A stretch of 64,000 nt of DNA from Crossiella sp. SN42 (GTDB taxonomy: Bacteria; Actinomycetota; Actinomycetes; Mycobacteriales; Pseudonocardiaceae): assembly GCF_023897065.1 (NCBI RefSeq), contig NZ_JAMHIV010000006.1:217329-281328 (forward strand), written 5' to 3'. This document shows, piece after piece, positions 54,054 to 62,057 of this stretch (positions are counted from its first letter, which is position 1; every line of letters starts with the position of its first letter). The position numbers and the translations under genes were made by a program. A model generated the notes under the pieces. It saw only the letters and a list, made by a program, of their open reading frames with translations. It made no database searches and had not been told where the DNA came from.

Positions 54054-54087
54054 CCGGCCGTGGCCTGAGACCTCAGACCACGGCCGG
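54054..54087 (-). terminator. terminator hairpin between the paralogues
   Basis: CCGGCCGTGG (54054-54063) pairs with 54078-54087, and an inner CTGAG/CTCAG extends the stem. It follows the stop of the upstream paralogue on the minus strand. Confidence 0.7.
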
Positions 54088-54096
54088 GATGCCGGA

Positions 54097-54603
54097 TTAC
54101 GAGCAGTTCACCGGCACCAGCGAGATCCGCTTGAACCGGGAGGTGGTGGGCAGCGTGCCCAGCTCGTTGCCCTGCGCGTCGAACAGCGTCGCCGTGCCCT
54201 TGCCGACGAACTCCGTCAGGCCCTGGTAGTCGGCGTTCATGTCGAAGGTCAGCGAGCCGGTGGTCGCGCCGGAGCCGTCGAAGTAGCGCTCCCTGCCGTT
54301 GAAGTTGAAGGAGTTCGGGTCGGTCAGCCGCCAGCGGCCACTGCCCTCGATGCCGCCGCCCGGGTCGGGCGGCGGCGCGATTAAGCACAGGGTTCCGTTG
54401 AGGCGGAAGGAGAGTTTGATATCGATGTGACCGTCCGGGTGGCTGATCCGGCCGTCCCACACCCCGATGGGCGGCCCGATCACGTCCCGCACAGAGCTGG
54501 GTGCGGAACTCCCGGCCGCGGCGGAAACTGTTGCAGGGACAAGCATTGCGGCGACCGCGATGGCCGCCGTGGCGGCGATGGTGCGCAGTGTGCTTCTGAA
54601 CAT
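54097..54603 (-). CDS. secreted protein, paralogue B of a tandem pair
   Basis: 168 residues. Signal peptide IAATAAIAVAAMLVPATVSAAAG, then a 13-residue insertion compared with paralogue A. The shared core is GPPIGVWDGRISHPDG, LSFRLNGTLCLI, GSGRWRLTDPNSFNFNGRERYFDGSGATTGSLTFDM and a final Cys (VPVNCS). Roughly half of the residues match paralogue A by eye. Secreted, probably with one disulfide. Function unknown. Confidence 0.7.
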   Translation of the reverse strand: MFRSTLRTIAATAAIAVAAMLVPATVSAAAGSSAPSSVRDVIGPPIGVWDGRISHPDGHIDIKLSFRLNGTLCLIAPPPDPGGGIEGSGRWRLTDPNSFNFNGRERYFDGSGATTGSLTFDMNADYQGLTEFVGKGTATLFDAQGNELGTLPTTSRFKRISLVPVNCS

Positions 54604-54769
54604 CCGTCATCCACTTCCGGCCCGGTCCGGGCCTGCTCGACAAGACAAGAGACCGGCACCTGGCAGCGGGATGGTCCGCGACGACACCGCCGCTGCCCCC
54701 CAGGTGCGGTGCGACCACGCTGGCGACGCGCGCTATGGGAGGGCTGGATTCCCCCTTGACCGCAAGGGA

Positions 54770-54812
54770 TCCGGCTGCATTCGACCGGAGGTCCAGCGAC
54801 TGGACCGACACT
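54770..54812 (+). promoter_or_regulatory. SARP-type operator and -10 for ABC exporter/glycosyltransferase unit
   Basis: TCCGGCT (54770), TCGACCG (54781) and TCCAGCG (54792) at 11-bp period, then GACACT (54807-54812) 8 bases on. The ABC ATPase ATG follows at 54875. The rest of 54604-54874 holds no gene. Confidence 0.68.
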
Positions 54813-54874
54813 GGGCTCCCCTCGGTGAGCCCAACCGTGACAGCACGAACCACCAGCAAGGTGATGGAGGAGTG

Positions 54875-55885
54875 ATGACGAACGCGATCGTCGCCGAGGG
54901 CTTGAGAAGGCGCTTCGGCTCGACCATCGCACTGGACGGGCTCGACCTGGCCGTCCAGGAAGGCACGGTGATGGGTTTGCTGGGGCCCAACGGTTCCGGC
55001 AAGACCACGATGGTGCGGGTGCTCTCCACCCTGCTCCGTCCCGACTCCGGCCGGGCGACGGTCGCCGGGCTGGACGTGGTGGCCGACGCGGTCAAGGTGC
55101 GCCGCCGGATCGGGTTGTCCGGCCAGTACGCCGCGGTGGACGAGGACCTCACGGCGCGGGAGAACCTCCAGATGATCGGCCGCCTCTACCACCTCGGTGG
55201 CGCGGCGGCCAAGCGGCGGGCCGACGAGCTGGTGGAGCGGTTCAACCTGAGCAAGGCGGCCGACCGGCAGGTCAAGGGTTATTCCGGCGGCATGCGCCGC
55301 CGGGTCGACCTGGCCTGCGCGGTGGTGGCCAAGCCCGAGGTGCTGTTCCTGGACGAGCCGACCACCGGCCTGGACGTGCAGAACCGGCTGGCGCTCTGGA
55401 GCGTGATCGCCGAGCTGGTCCGGGAGGGCACCACGCTGCTGCTGACCACCCAGTACCTGGAGGAGGCCGACCAGCTGGCCGACCTGATCACCTTGCTGCA
55501 CCACGGAAAGGTGATCGTGGAGGGCACCCCGGACTCGCTCAAGGCCAAGGTCGGCGGCGAGCGGCTGGAGCTGGCGGTGGCTGACACCGCGGACCTGCCT
55601 GCCGCGCAGCAGGCGTTGCAGGGCCTGGCGCAGGGTGAGATCACCGTGGACGAGGAGAGCAAGCACGTGATCGTGCCGGTGAGCAGCGGCTCGGAGGCGC
55701 TGATCACCAGCATCCGGTTGCTGGACAACGCGCAGGTGGCCCTGGTCGGCGCGAACCTGCGCAGGCCCACCCTGGACGAGGCGTTCCTGGCCCTGACCGG
55801 GGAGTCCGGCAGCGAGGAATACCAAGGCGGCGCGACGAGCACTGGCGACGAGGTCCGCGGCAAGGCGAAGGAGCAGGTCAAGTGA
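54875..55885 (+). CDS. DrrA-like ABC exporter ATPase
   Basis: 336 residues. Walker A GLLGPNGSGKTTMVRVLSTLL, signature VKGYSGGMRRRVDLACAVVAKPEVLFLDEPTTGLD (Walker B), and the H-loop replaced by TTQYLEEADQLADLI, as in DrrA. Its C-terminal extension matches the daunorubicin-resistance family. With the next gene it exports the cluster product and gives self-resistance. ATGGAGGAGTG lies directly before the ATG. The stop overlaps the permease GTG. Confidence 0.93.
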   Translation: MTNAIVAEGLRRRFGSTIALDGLDLAVQEGTVMGLLGPNGSGKTTMVRVLSTLLRPDSGRATVAGLDVVADAVKVRRRIGLSGQYAAVDEDLTARENLQMIGRLYHLGGAAAKRRADELVERFNLSKAADRQVKGYSGGMRRRVDLACAVVAKPEVLFLDEPTTGLDVQNRLALWSVIAELVREGTTLLLTTQYLEEADQLADLITLLHHGKVIVEGTPDSLKAKVGGERLELAVADTADLPAAQQALQGLAQGEITVDEESKHVIVPVSSGSEALITSIRLLDNAQVALVGANLRRPTLDEAFLALTGESGSEEYQGGATSTGDEVRGKAKEQVK

Positions 55886-56685
55886 ACGTGGTCACCAGCG
55901 CGATCAGCGACGGCCTCACGCTGAGCAAGCGCAGCATCCTGAAGAACCTGCGCAACCCGGACATCGTGGTGTTCTCCAGCGCGGCGCCGATCGCCTTCGC
56001 CCTGCTGTTCGGGTTCGTCTTCGGCAGCGCGATCGACATGAAGGGGGCGAACTACCGGGAGTTCATGATCGTCGGCATCCTGGCCCAGACCATGTTGATG
56101 ACCGCCTCCAACACCGGGGCCGGCGTCGCCTACGACATGAAGCAGGGCCTGGTGGACCGGTTCCGCTCGCTGCCCATCTCGCAGGCGGCGGTGCTGGTCG
56201 GCCGGACCAACGGCGACGCGGTCAACAACGTGATCGTGATGATCCTGATGTCCATCACCGGTCTGCTGATGGGCTGGCGGATCCGCGGTTCCTTCCTGGA
56301 CGCGGTGCTGGGCTACCTGCTGCTGTTCCTGTTCGCCTACGCGGCGTCCTGGATCACCGCGGCGATCGGCCTGACCATCAAGTCGCCCGAGGTGCTGGGC
56401 AACATCATGCTGATGGTGCTGCTGCCGCTGACCTTCATCTCGAACTCCTTCGTGCCCAGTGAGGTGCTGCCGCCCGCGCTGCGGGTGGTCGCGGACTGGA
56501 ACCCGGTCTCGGCCGTCGTCGAGGCCTGCCGGCAGCTCTTCGGCAACATCCCGCCCGGCCGGGTGGCGCCGGACGTGCTGCCTCTGCAGTACCCGATCAC
56601 CGCCTCCCTGCTCTGGGTGGCGCTGATCCTGGCGATCTTCGTCCCGCTGGCCATCCGCCGGTACACGAAGGCCGTCAGCAAGTAG
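55882..56685 (+). CDS. DrrB-like ABC-2 type exporter permease
   Basis: 267 residues from GTG 55882, overlapping the ATPase stop by 4 bases (GTGA). Six helices and ABC-2 motifs: RSILKNLRNPDIVVFSSAAPIAFALLFGFVFGSAI, EFMIVGILAQTMLMTASNTGAGVAYDMKQGLVDRFRSLPIS, and MVLLPLTFISNSFVPSEVLPPALRVVADWNPVSAVVEACRQLF. It forms the membrane channel for the DrrA-like ATPase. Confidence 0.93.
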   Translation: MNVVTSAISDGLTLSKRSILKNLRNPDIVVFSSAAPIAFALLFGFVFGSAIDMKGANYREFMIVGILAQTMLMTASNTGAGVAYDMKQGLVDRFRSLPISQAAVLVGRTNGDAVNNVIVMILMSITGLLMGWRIRGSFLDAVLGYLLLFLFAYAASWITAAIGLTIKSPEVLGNIMLMVLLPLTFISNSFVPSEVLPPALRVVADWNPVSAVVEACRQLFGNIPPGRVAPDVLPLQYPITASLLWVALILAIFVPLAIRRYTKAVSK

Positions 56686-56747
56686 CTGGTGGACCGCTGG
56701 GCGCGGTGCGGCCGTGGCTCCCGGTCCCTGATGTACAAGGAGAAACT

Positions 56748-57890
56748 GTGCGATTCCTGTTCATCACCGGGGGCGGCTCGGCTCCCGTCCACGCCGGCAT
56801 CCCGCTGGCGTGGGCGGCCCGCACCGCGGGGCACGAAGTGATCGTCGCCTGTCCCGAGGAGAACCGCGACCTCATCGCCCACGTCGGCCTGCCCGCCTAC
56901 GGGGTGACCCCGGTGGGCATCGCGGACGCGATGCTCAAGGACCGGGCCGGCGAGCCGCTGCCCATCCCGGAGGACTTCACCGCCCAGCTGGACTTCATCG
57001 GGCGGGGCTTCGGCAGGCTGTCGGCCGCGGCCTACCAGGAGACCCTGGCGCTGGCCAAGGTGTGGCGGCCGGATGTGATCATCGGCGGCGAGTACAACCA
57101 CCACGCGCAGCTGGTCGCGCACCAGCTGGGCCTGCCGCTGGTGAGCCACACCTACGCCCTCTACGACCGCGCCGAGACCGACTGGCAGGGCGCGGCCGCG
57201 GAGCTGGAGCCGGAGCTGGCCGCGCTGGGCCTGGCCGAGATGCCGGAGGCCGAGCTGTTCCTGGACATCACCCCGCCCAGCCTGCGGCCGGCCGACGCGG
57301 TGCCCGCGCGGCTGATGCGGTGGGCGCCGGGCAACCAGCAGGTCGGGTTGCAGCGGTGGATGTGCGCCAAGGGCGACAAGCCCAGGGTGGTCATCACCTC
57401 CGGTTCGCGGAGCAAGTTCGTGCCCGCGCTGGGCCCGGACTTCTTCCGCCCGCTGCTGGCCAACCCGGCGCTGAGCGACGGATCGGTGGAGGTGGTCATC
57501 GCGACCACCGAGCCGGTGGCCCAGCAGCTGCGCGCGGAGTTCCCGGACCTCAAGGCAGGCTGGGTGCCGCTGGACGTGGTCGCGCCGACCGCGGACCTGG
57601 TGGTGCACCACGGCGGCGGGGTCACCGTGATGACCCTGCTCAACGCCGGGGTGCCGCAGGTGGTGCTGCCGGAGATCCCCACCTCCGCGGTCTCGGTGCG
57701 CCGGATCGATGAGCGCGGCGCCGCGATCACCCTGGACGGCAACAACCCGCCGGTGGCCGAGGTGGCCGGGGCGATCACCAAGATCCTCGGCGACTCCGGC
57801 TACCGGGCCAGCGCGCAGGAGATCTCCCGGGAGATCGCCGGGCTGACCCCGCAGGCCGAGGTGGTCAGGGAGATCGAGAAGCTGGTCTGA
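56748..57890 (+). CDS. antibiotic glycosyltransferase (GT1), second copy
   Basis: 380 residues from GTG 56748 (AAGGAG 7 bases upstream). VRFLFITGGGSAPVHAGIPLAWAARTAGHEVIVACP opening and the donor-side motif LVVHHGGGVTVMTLLNAGVPQVVLPEIPTSAVSVRRIDERGAAITL. It is a GT-B fold enzyme like the first glycosyltransferase at 40140 but clearly different in sequence, so the product probably carries two sugars or a disaccharide. Third gene of the ABC exporter unit, 62 bases after the permease. Confidence 0.9.
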   Translation: MRFLFITGGGSAPVHAGIPLAWAARTAGHEVIVACPEENRDLIAHVGLPAYGVTPVGIADAMLKDRAGEPLPIPEDFTAQLDFIGRGFGRLSAAAYQETLALAKVWRPDVIIGGEYNHHAQLVAHQLGLPLVSHTYALYDRAETDWQGAAAELEPELAALGLAEMPEAELFLDITPPSLRPADAVPARLMRWAPGNQQVGLQRWMCAKGDKPRVVITSGSRSKFVPALGPDFFRPLLANPALSDGSVEVVIATTEPVAQQLRAEFPDLKAGWVPLDVVAPTADLVVHHGGGVTVMTLLNAGVPQVVLPEIPTSAVSVRRIDERGAAITLDGNNPPVAEVAGAITKILGDSGYRASAQEISREIAGLTPQAEVVREIEKLV

Positions 57891-57907
57891 GCAAACCCTT
57901 TGCACAC

Positions 57908-57950
57908 AACGGAATGGGGCCACCCGCCGACCGGGTGGCCCCTTTCCGTT
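57908..57950. terminator. bidirectional terminator hairpin
   Basis: An 18-base arm (57908-57925) pairs with 57933-57950 with one mismatch and a 7-base loop, between the convergent glycosyltransferase and aminotransferase genes. Both outer ends are A/T-rich. Confidence 0.88.
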
Positions 57951-57957
57951 GGTGTGC

Positions 57958-59076
57958 TCACAGCGCGAGCAGCACCTCGCGCACCGCGGAGATCACCTTG
58001 TCCTGCAAGTCCTCCGGCAGCGCCGGGTACATCGGCAGCGAGAAGATCTGCTCGGCCAGCCGCTCGGTCACCGGCAGCGAACCCTTGTCGTAGCCCAGGT
58101 AGGCGAAGCCGGTCATGGTGTGCACCGGCCACGGGTAGCTGATGTTCAACGAGATGTCGTACCGCTTGAGCGCCTCGATGATCCGGTCCCGCTCCGGGTG
58201 GCGGACCACGTAGACGTAGTAGACGTGCTCGTTGCCCTCGTTCGTGCTGGGCAGCACCAGCCCACGGCTCGCCAGGTCGCCGAGGCCCTCCTCGTACCGC
58301 CGGGCCACCGCGCGACGCCCGGCCACGTAGTCGTCGAGCCTGCGCAGCTTGCGCCGCAGGATCTCCGCCTGCACCTCGTCCAGCCTGCTGTTGTGCGCGG
58401 GCGTCTGCACCACGTAGTAGGTCTTCTCCATGCCGTAGTAGCGCAGCCGCCGCATCCGCGCGTCGATCTCGGCGTCCGCGGTCAGCACCGCGCCGCCGTC
58501 ACCGTAGGCGCCGAGCACCTTGGTGGGGTAGAAGGAGAACGCGGCCGCGTCGCCCATCGTGCCGGCCAGCCGGCCGTGGTGCCGGGCGCCGTGCGCCTGC
58601 GCGCAGTCCTCCAGCAGCGCCAGGCCGTGCTCGGCCGCGAGCTCGCGCAGCGGGGCCATGTCCACGCACTGGCCGTACAGGTGCACCGGCAGCAAAGCCT
58701 TGGTGCGCGGGGTGATCGCCGCGGCCACCTGGTCGACGTCCATCAGGTAGTCGTGCTCGCGGATGTCCACGAACACCGGGGTGGCCCCGGTCCCGACGAT
58801 GGCCACCACGGTCGGCGCGGCGGTGTTGGACACGGTGATCACCTCATCGCCCGCGCCGATGCCGAGGGCTTCGAGGCCGAGCTTGACCGCGTTGGTGCCG
58901 TTGTCCACCCCGGTGCAGCAGGGCACGCCGTGGTAGGCGGCGAACTCCTGCTCGAAGCCCTCGACACTGGGTCCCAGGACCAGCTTGCCGGAACGGAACA
59001 CCGTCTCCACCGCGTCGAGCAGGTCCGCCCGCTCGGCCTCGTACTCGGGCAGGTAGTCCCAGACGTAGGTAGTCAT
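57958..59076 (-). CDS. DegT/DnrJ/EryC1 sugar aminotransferase
   Basis: 372 residues from ATG 59076. PLP-dependent fold type [38 protein letters not shown], the cofactor-stacking [16 protein letters not shown], the Schiff-base Lys in [21 protein letters not shown], and [16 protein letters not shown]. Similar to DesV/TylB/EvaB, so it places the 3-amino group on a dTDP-3-keto-deoxyhexose. It comes 1 base after the 4-ketoreductase-like gene on the minus strand, so the two form one operon. Confidence 0.93.
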   Translation of the reverse strand: MTTYVWDYLPEYEAERADLLDAVETVFRSGKLVLGPSVEGFEQEFAAYHGVPCCTGVDNGTNAVKLGLEALGIGAGDEVITVSNTAAPTVVAIVGTGATPVFVDIREHDYLMDVDQVAAAITPRTKALLPVHLYGQCVDMAPLRELAAEHGLALLEDCAQAHGARHHGRLAGTMGDAAAFSFYPTKVLGAYGDGGAVLTADAEIDARMRRLRYYGMEKTYYVVQTPAHNSRLDEVQAEILRRKLRRLDDYVAGRRAVARRYEEGLGDLASRGLVLPSTNEGNEHVYYVYVVRHPERDRIIEALKRYDISLNISYPWPVHTMTGFAYLGYDKGSLPVTERLAEQIFSLPMYPALPEDLQDKVISAVREVLLAL

Positions 59077-59077
59077 G

Positions 59078-60040
59078 TCAGACCGCACTCCCATTCGCGT
59101 TTGTCTTGACCTGTCGCTGGCAGAACTCGTGCCAGAACGCCTCGACCGCCTCGGCCAGCGAGCGGTGCGGCCGCCAGCCGAGCAGCTGCCCGGCCGGCTT
59201 GATGTCCACTTGGGACCATTCCTCGGTGGAGTGCCGGATCCCCGACCCCGGCCGTTCCACGATCTGTGCGGGCCGCCCGCTACAGGAGATCAACATCTCC
59301 ACCAGGGTGCGCACCGAGACGCTCTGGCCACGCCCGATGTCCACCAGCCGCCCGGAAACCGGGGACAGCGCCGCGGCCGCCACGGCATCGGCGACATCGC
59401 GCACGTCCACGTAGTCCCGGTAGGCCAGCAGTGGGTCCAGCTCGACCACCGCGGGCTGCCCGTTGGCGCTGAGCAGCCGGGTGGCGACCCGGCCGAGCAG
59501 GCTGACCGCCGGGCTGCCGGGGCCCGCCAGGTTGGCGATGCGCAGCACCATGCCGGACAGCCGCCCGGTGCGGGTCTGGCTCAGCACCGCCTGGGTGGCG
59601 GCCAGCTTGGCCACGCCGTAGGCGCCGGTCGGCCGGGCCACGGTGGCCGCGCCGACCGTGGTGCCCGCCTTCACCTCGCCGTACTCCAGCACCGAGCCGA
59701 GCTGCACCACCCTGGGCCGCTGACGCAGCTGCGCCAGCGCGTCCAGCAACCGGAACGTCGGGGTGGCCACCGCCGCCCACATCTGTTCCTCGGTGCGGCC
59801 CCAGCTGCTGCCCGCGGCGTTGACGATCACCCTCGGGCCGATCGCGGCCAGCTCCCTGGCCAGCTCCTCGGCGGGCAGCCGGGCGAGGTCCATGGCGAGG
59901 AACCGGCCCGCCTGCTCGTGATCCGGCGGTCTGCGGGCCACGACGACCACGTCGAAGCCACGCTCGCGCAGCTCCGCGGACACGTGCCGTCCGGCGAATC
60001 CCGTGCCGCCCAGGACCACCGCGCTGCCGTTAGCGGACAT
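59078..60040 (-). CDS. NDP-sugar 4-ketoreductase, SDR type (copy 2)
   Basis: 320 residues. NAD(P) motif [18 protein letters not shown], active site [13 protein letters not shown], and [17 protein letters not shown] / [18 protein letters not shown]. It is a homologue of the gene at 41283 (shared [11 protein letters not shown] / HMGSILEYGEV and [17 protein letters not shown] / WTLVDIGLARALLGWSP). Two such reductases suggest two different sugars or two stereochemical steps. The ATG follows GGAGGAAGGACGAC. Operon with the aminotransferase. Confidence 0.85.
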   Translation of the reverse strand: MSANGSAVVLGGTGFAGRHVSAELRERGFDVVVVARRPPDHEQAGRFLAMDLARLPAEELARELAAIGPRVIVNAAGSSWGRTEEQMWAAVATPTFRLLDALAQLRQRPRVVQLGSVLEYGEVKAGTTVGAATVARPTGAYGVAKLAATQAVLSQTRTGRLSGMVLRIANLAGPGSPAVSLLGRVATRLLSANGQPAVVELDPLLAYRDYVDVRDVADAVAAAALSPVSGRLVDIGRGQSVSVRTLVEMLISCSGRPAQIVERPGSGIRHSTEEWSQVDIKPAGQLLGWRPHRSLAEAVEAFWHEFCQRQVKTNANGSAV

Positions 60041-60078
60041 GTCGTCCTTCCTCCGCTGCGAATTGGCACTTCGGCCGC

Positions 60079-60166
60079 ATCGTGGACCGGGCCGGTCACG
60101 GCTGACTCAAGTCCCGCCCGACGCCAAGCCGGGCTCCGACGTGGTTCGAGCCGAACAGGCCAGGGT
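60079..60166. promoter_or_regulatory. divergent SARP-type operators (sugar unit / azoreductase)
   Basis: Plus strand: CCAAGCC (60124), TCCGACG (60135) and TCGAGCC (60146) at 11 bp, then CAGGGT (60161-60166) after 8 bases, serving the reductase at 60224. Minus strand: TCGGGCG (60121-60115), TTGAGTC (60110-60104) and GTGACCG (60099-60093), then CACGAT (60084-60079) after 8 bases, serving the ketoreductase/aminotransferase unit. Confidence 0.66.
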
Positions 60167-60223
60167 GAGCCCGCCACGAGCGCGCCGCCCGGCGCGCGCC
60201 TGTTAGCCCCTGAGAGGTTCGCC

Positions 60224-60868
60224 GTGCCCAAGCTGCTGCACATTGACTCGTCCAGTTCCGTGAACTCGGTGTCCCGCACGCTCGCCGCGGCCTTCCGCAC
60301 GGTGTGGGACAAGGAGCACCCGGACGGGACGGTGACCTACCGGGACCTCGCCGCCGAACCGGTGCCGCATCTGGACCTGGACGCGGTCATCACCCTGATG
60401 GCGCCGCCCAGCACGGAAAACCAGCAGGCGGCGGCCGCGCTGCACGAGCAGCTGGTGGCCGAGATCCTGGCCGCGGACGCGTTGCTGATCAGCGCGCCGA
60501 TGTACAACTGGACCATCCCCTCGACGCTGAAGGCCTGGCTGGACCAGTCGCTGGTGCTGGGCCGCACGCTGCCCTACGACCCGAGCCACAAGCCGCTCGG
60601 CGGCCGCCCGGCCACCGTGGTGCTGGCCTACGGCGGCAACTACGGCGAGGGCGCGCCGGATGCCGGCATGGACCACTGCGCGCCGTACCTGCGCACCGTG
60701 CTGGACAAGGTGCTGGGCTATGAGCTGGAGCTGGTCATCGCCCAGCACACGCTGGCCGCCTTCACCGCGCAGGACCCGGCCGAGCAGGCCAAGGGCGCGG
60801 CCTCGCTGCAGCAGGCCGAGGCCGCGGTGATGGAACGCGCCAAGCAGGTCGCGGAAAGCCTGAGCTGA
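60224..60868 (+). CDS. FMN-dependent NAD(P)H:quinone reductase (azoreductase type)
   Basis: 214 residues from GTG 60224 (GAGAGG upstream). Flavodoxin-like fold: KLLHIDSSSSVNSVSRTLAAAF (FMN phosphate loop), ADALLISAPMYNWTIPSTLKAWLDQSLVLGRT (MYNW flavin motif) and VLAYGGNYGEG. AzoR-like enzymes reduce quinones by two electrons; in aromatic polyketide clusters they adjust the oxidation level of the chromophore. Preceded by a SARP-type operator. The next gene is another redox enzyme 85 bases on. Confidence 0.87.
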   Translation: MPKLLHIDSSSSVNSVSRTLAAAFRTVWDKEHPDGTVTYRDLAAEPVPHLDLDAVITLMAPPSTENQQAAAALHEQLVAEILAADALLISAPMYNWTIPSTLKAWLDQSLVLGRTLPYDPSHKPLGGRPATVVLAYGGNYGEGAPDAGMDHCAPYLRTVLDKVLGYELELVIAQHTLAAFTAQDPAEQAKGAASLQQAEAAVMERAKQVAESLS

Positions 60869-60953
60869 TTATCGGTTGTACAGAATCGGTACATTTCCGT
60901 CTCGACGGTTCCCTGATTGCGCTGGCGTCGAATTATCTGGAGAAGGAGAGTCA

Positions 60954-61775
60954 ATGACCATTTTTGTCTCGGGTGCCACCGGTAACGTGGGCCGCCCGCT
61001 GGTCGAGCAGTTGGTGGCGGCCGGGCACCAGGTTCGCGCACTCACCCGCAATCCGGCGAAGGCGAATCTGCCCGCCGGTGTCGAGGTGGTGCAGGGCAAC
61101 CTGGACAACACCGACAGCCTGGCCGAGGCGTTCACCGGGATCACCGCCGCGCACCTGATCAGCTTCGGCGACAACTACGTGCCGCTGTTCAACGGCGAGG
61201 AGATCGTGGCGCTGCTCAAGCAGGCAGGCGTGCGCAAGGTGACCGTGCTCAAGGGCGACCTGGACCGCACCGCGCTGGACGAGGCGGTCGCCGCGGCCGG
61301 CCTTGAGCACACCTACCTCGGGCCGGTGGAGTTCATGTCCAACACCCTGGAGTGGGCCGACTCGATCAAGCGGGACGGCCTGGTCCGCGAGGGGTTCTCC
61401 GAGGTCAAGAGCGCCATCGTGCACGACGCGGACATCGCCTCGGTGGCCGCGGCGGTGCTGACCAGCGACGGGCACACCGGCAAGGAGTACTGGCTGACCG
61501 GCCCGCAGGCGCTCACCCCGCCGGAGAAGGTGCGGGTGCTCAGCGAGGTGCTCGGCCGGGAGATCGGCTACCTGGAGCTGACCCAGGACGAGGTGGTCGA
61601 GCAGTGGCGCGCGCAGGGCTACTCCGGCGAGGACATCGAGTTCTTCCTGGCCATGCGGACCAACCCGCCTGAGCTGGGCGCCACCGTGCAGCCCACGGTC
61701 GAGCAGGTCACCGGCAAGCCGGGGCGGACCTTCGCGCAGTGGGTGCGGGAGAACGCGGCGGCCTTCGGCGGCTGA
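60954..61775 (+). CDS. NmrA-like NAD(P)-binding reductase
   Basis: 273 residues from ATG 60954 (AAGGAGAG upstream). MTIFVSGATGNVGRPLVEQLVAAGHQVRALTRNP is the GxxGxxG NADP site. No Tyr-x3-Lys catalytic pair is evident, as in NmrA/QOR2-type atypical SDRs. LGPVEFMSNTLEWADSIKRDGLV and EYWLTGPQALTPPEKVRVLSEVLGREI are typical of the family. It likely reduces a quinone or keto intermediate during tailoring. Monocistronic or with the azoreductase; a terminator follows. Confidence 0.83.
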   Translation: MTIFVSGATGNVGRPLVEQLVAAGHQVRALTRNPAKANLPAGVEVVQGNLDNTDSLAEAFTGITAAHLISFGDNYVPLFNGEEIVALLKQAGVRKVTVLKGDLDRTALDEAVAAAGLEHTYLGPVEFMSNTLEWADSIKRDGLVREGFSEVKSAIVHDADIASVAAAVLTSDGHTGKEYWLTGPQALTPPEKVRVLSEVLGREIGYLELTQDEVVEQWRAQGYSGEDIEFFLAMRTNPPELGATVQPTVEQVTGKPGRTFAQWVRENAAAFGG

Positions 61776-61797
61776 GCAACGCCAAAAGAACGCCACG

Positions 61798-61862
61798 CCG
61801 GGGGTTCCGGCATTCGGGTGACGGCAGCAGGTCACGCGGGTGCCGGAGCCCCCGGACTTTTT
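61798..61862 (+). terminator. intrinsic terminator with T-run
   Basis: A 15-bp stem (CCGGGGGTTCCGGCA at 61798-61812 with 61841-61855, one G-T pair) is followed by ACTTTTT. It closes the NmrA-like gene. Confidence 0.85.
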
Positions 61863-61876
61863 GTGGCCACCACGCG

Positions 61877-61980
61877 TGACGTGATTTGACGTGTCACTTG
61901 CACGGCAATTTTTTGTCATCCATTTGACGTAGCGGATTCAAGTGCGAATGCAGGCGGCATCGAGTCCGGGAAATGAACAT
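61877..61980 (+). promoter_or_regulatory. SARP-type operator and second direct repeat before 2,3-dehydratase
   Basis: TCAAGTG (61938), TGCAGGC (61949) and TCGAGTC (61960) repeat at 11 bp; GAACAT (61975-61980) starts 8 bases later. Just upstream is a different repeat, TGACGTG at 61877-61883 and 61887-61893 (10-bp period) with TGACGTA at 61925-61931, which may bind another regulator. Confidence 0.62.
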
Positions 61981-62057
61981 TGGGCCGCGCAACACGATCC
62001 GGCTTGCGGGCTGCGTGTCTTTCCCAGCACTGAGAAGAGCCAACCTGGAGGACCGCC

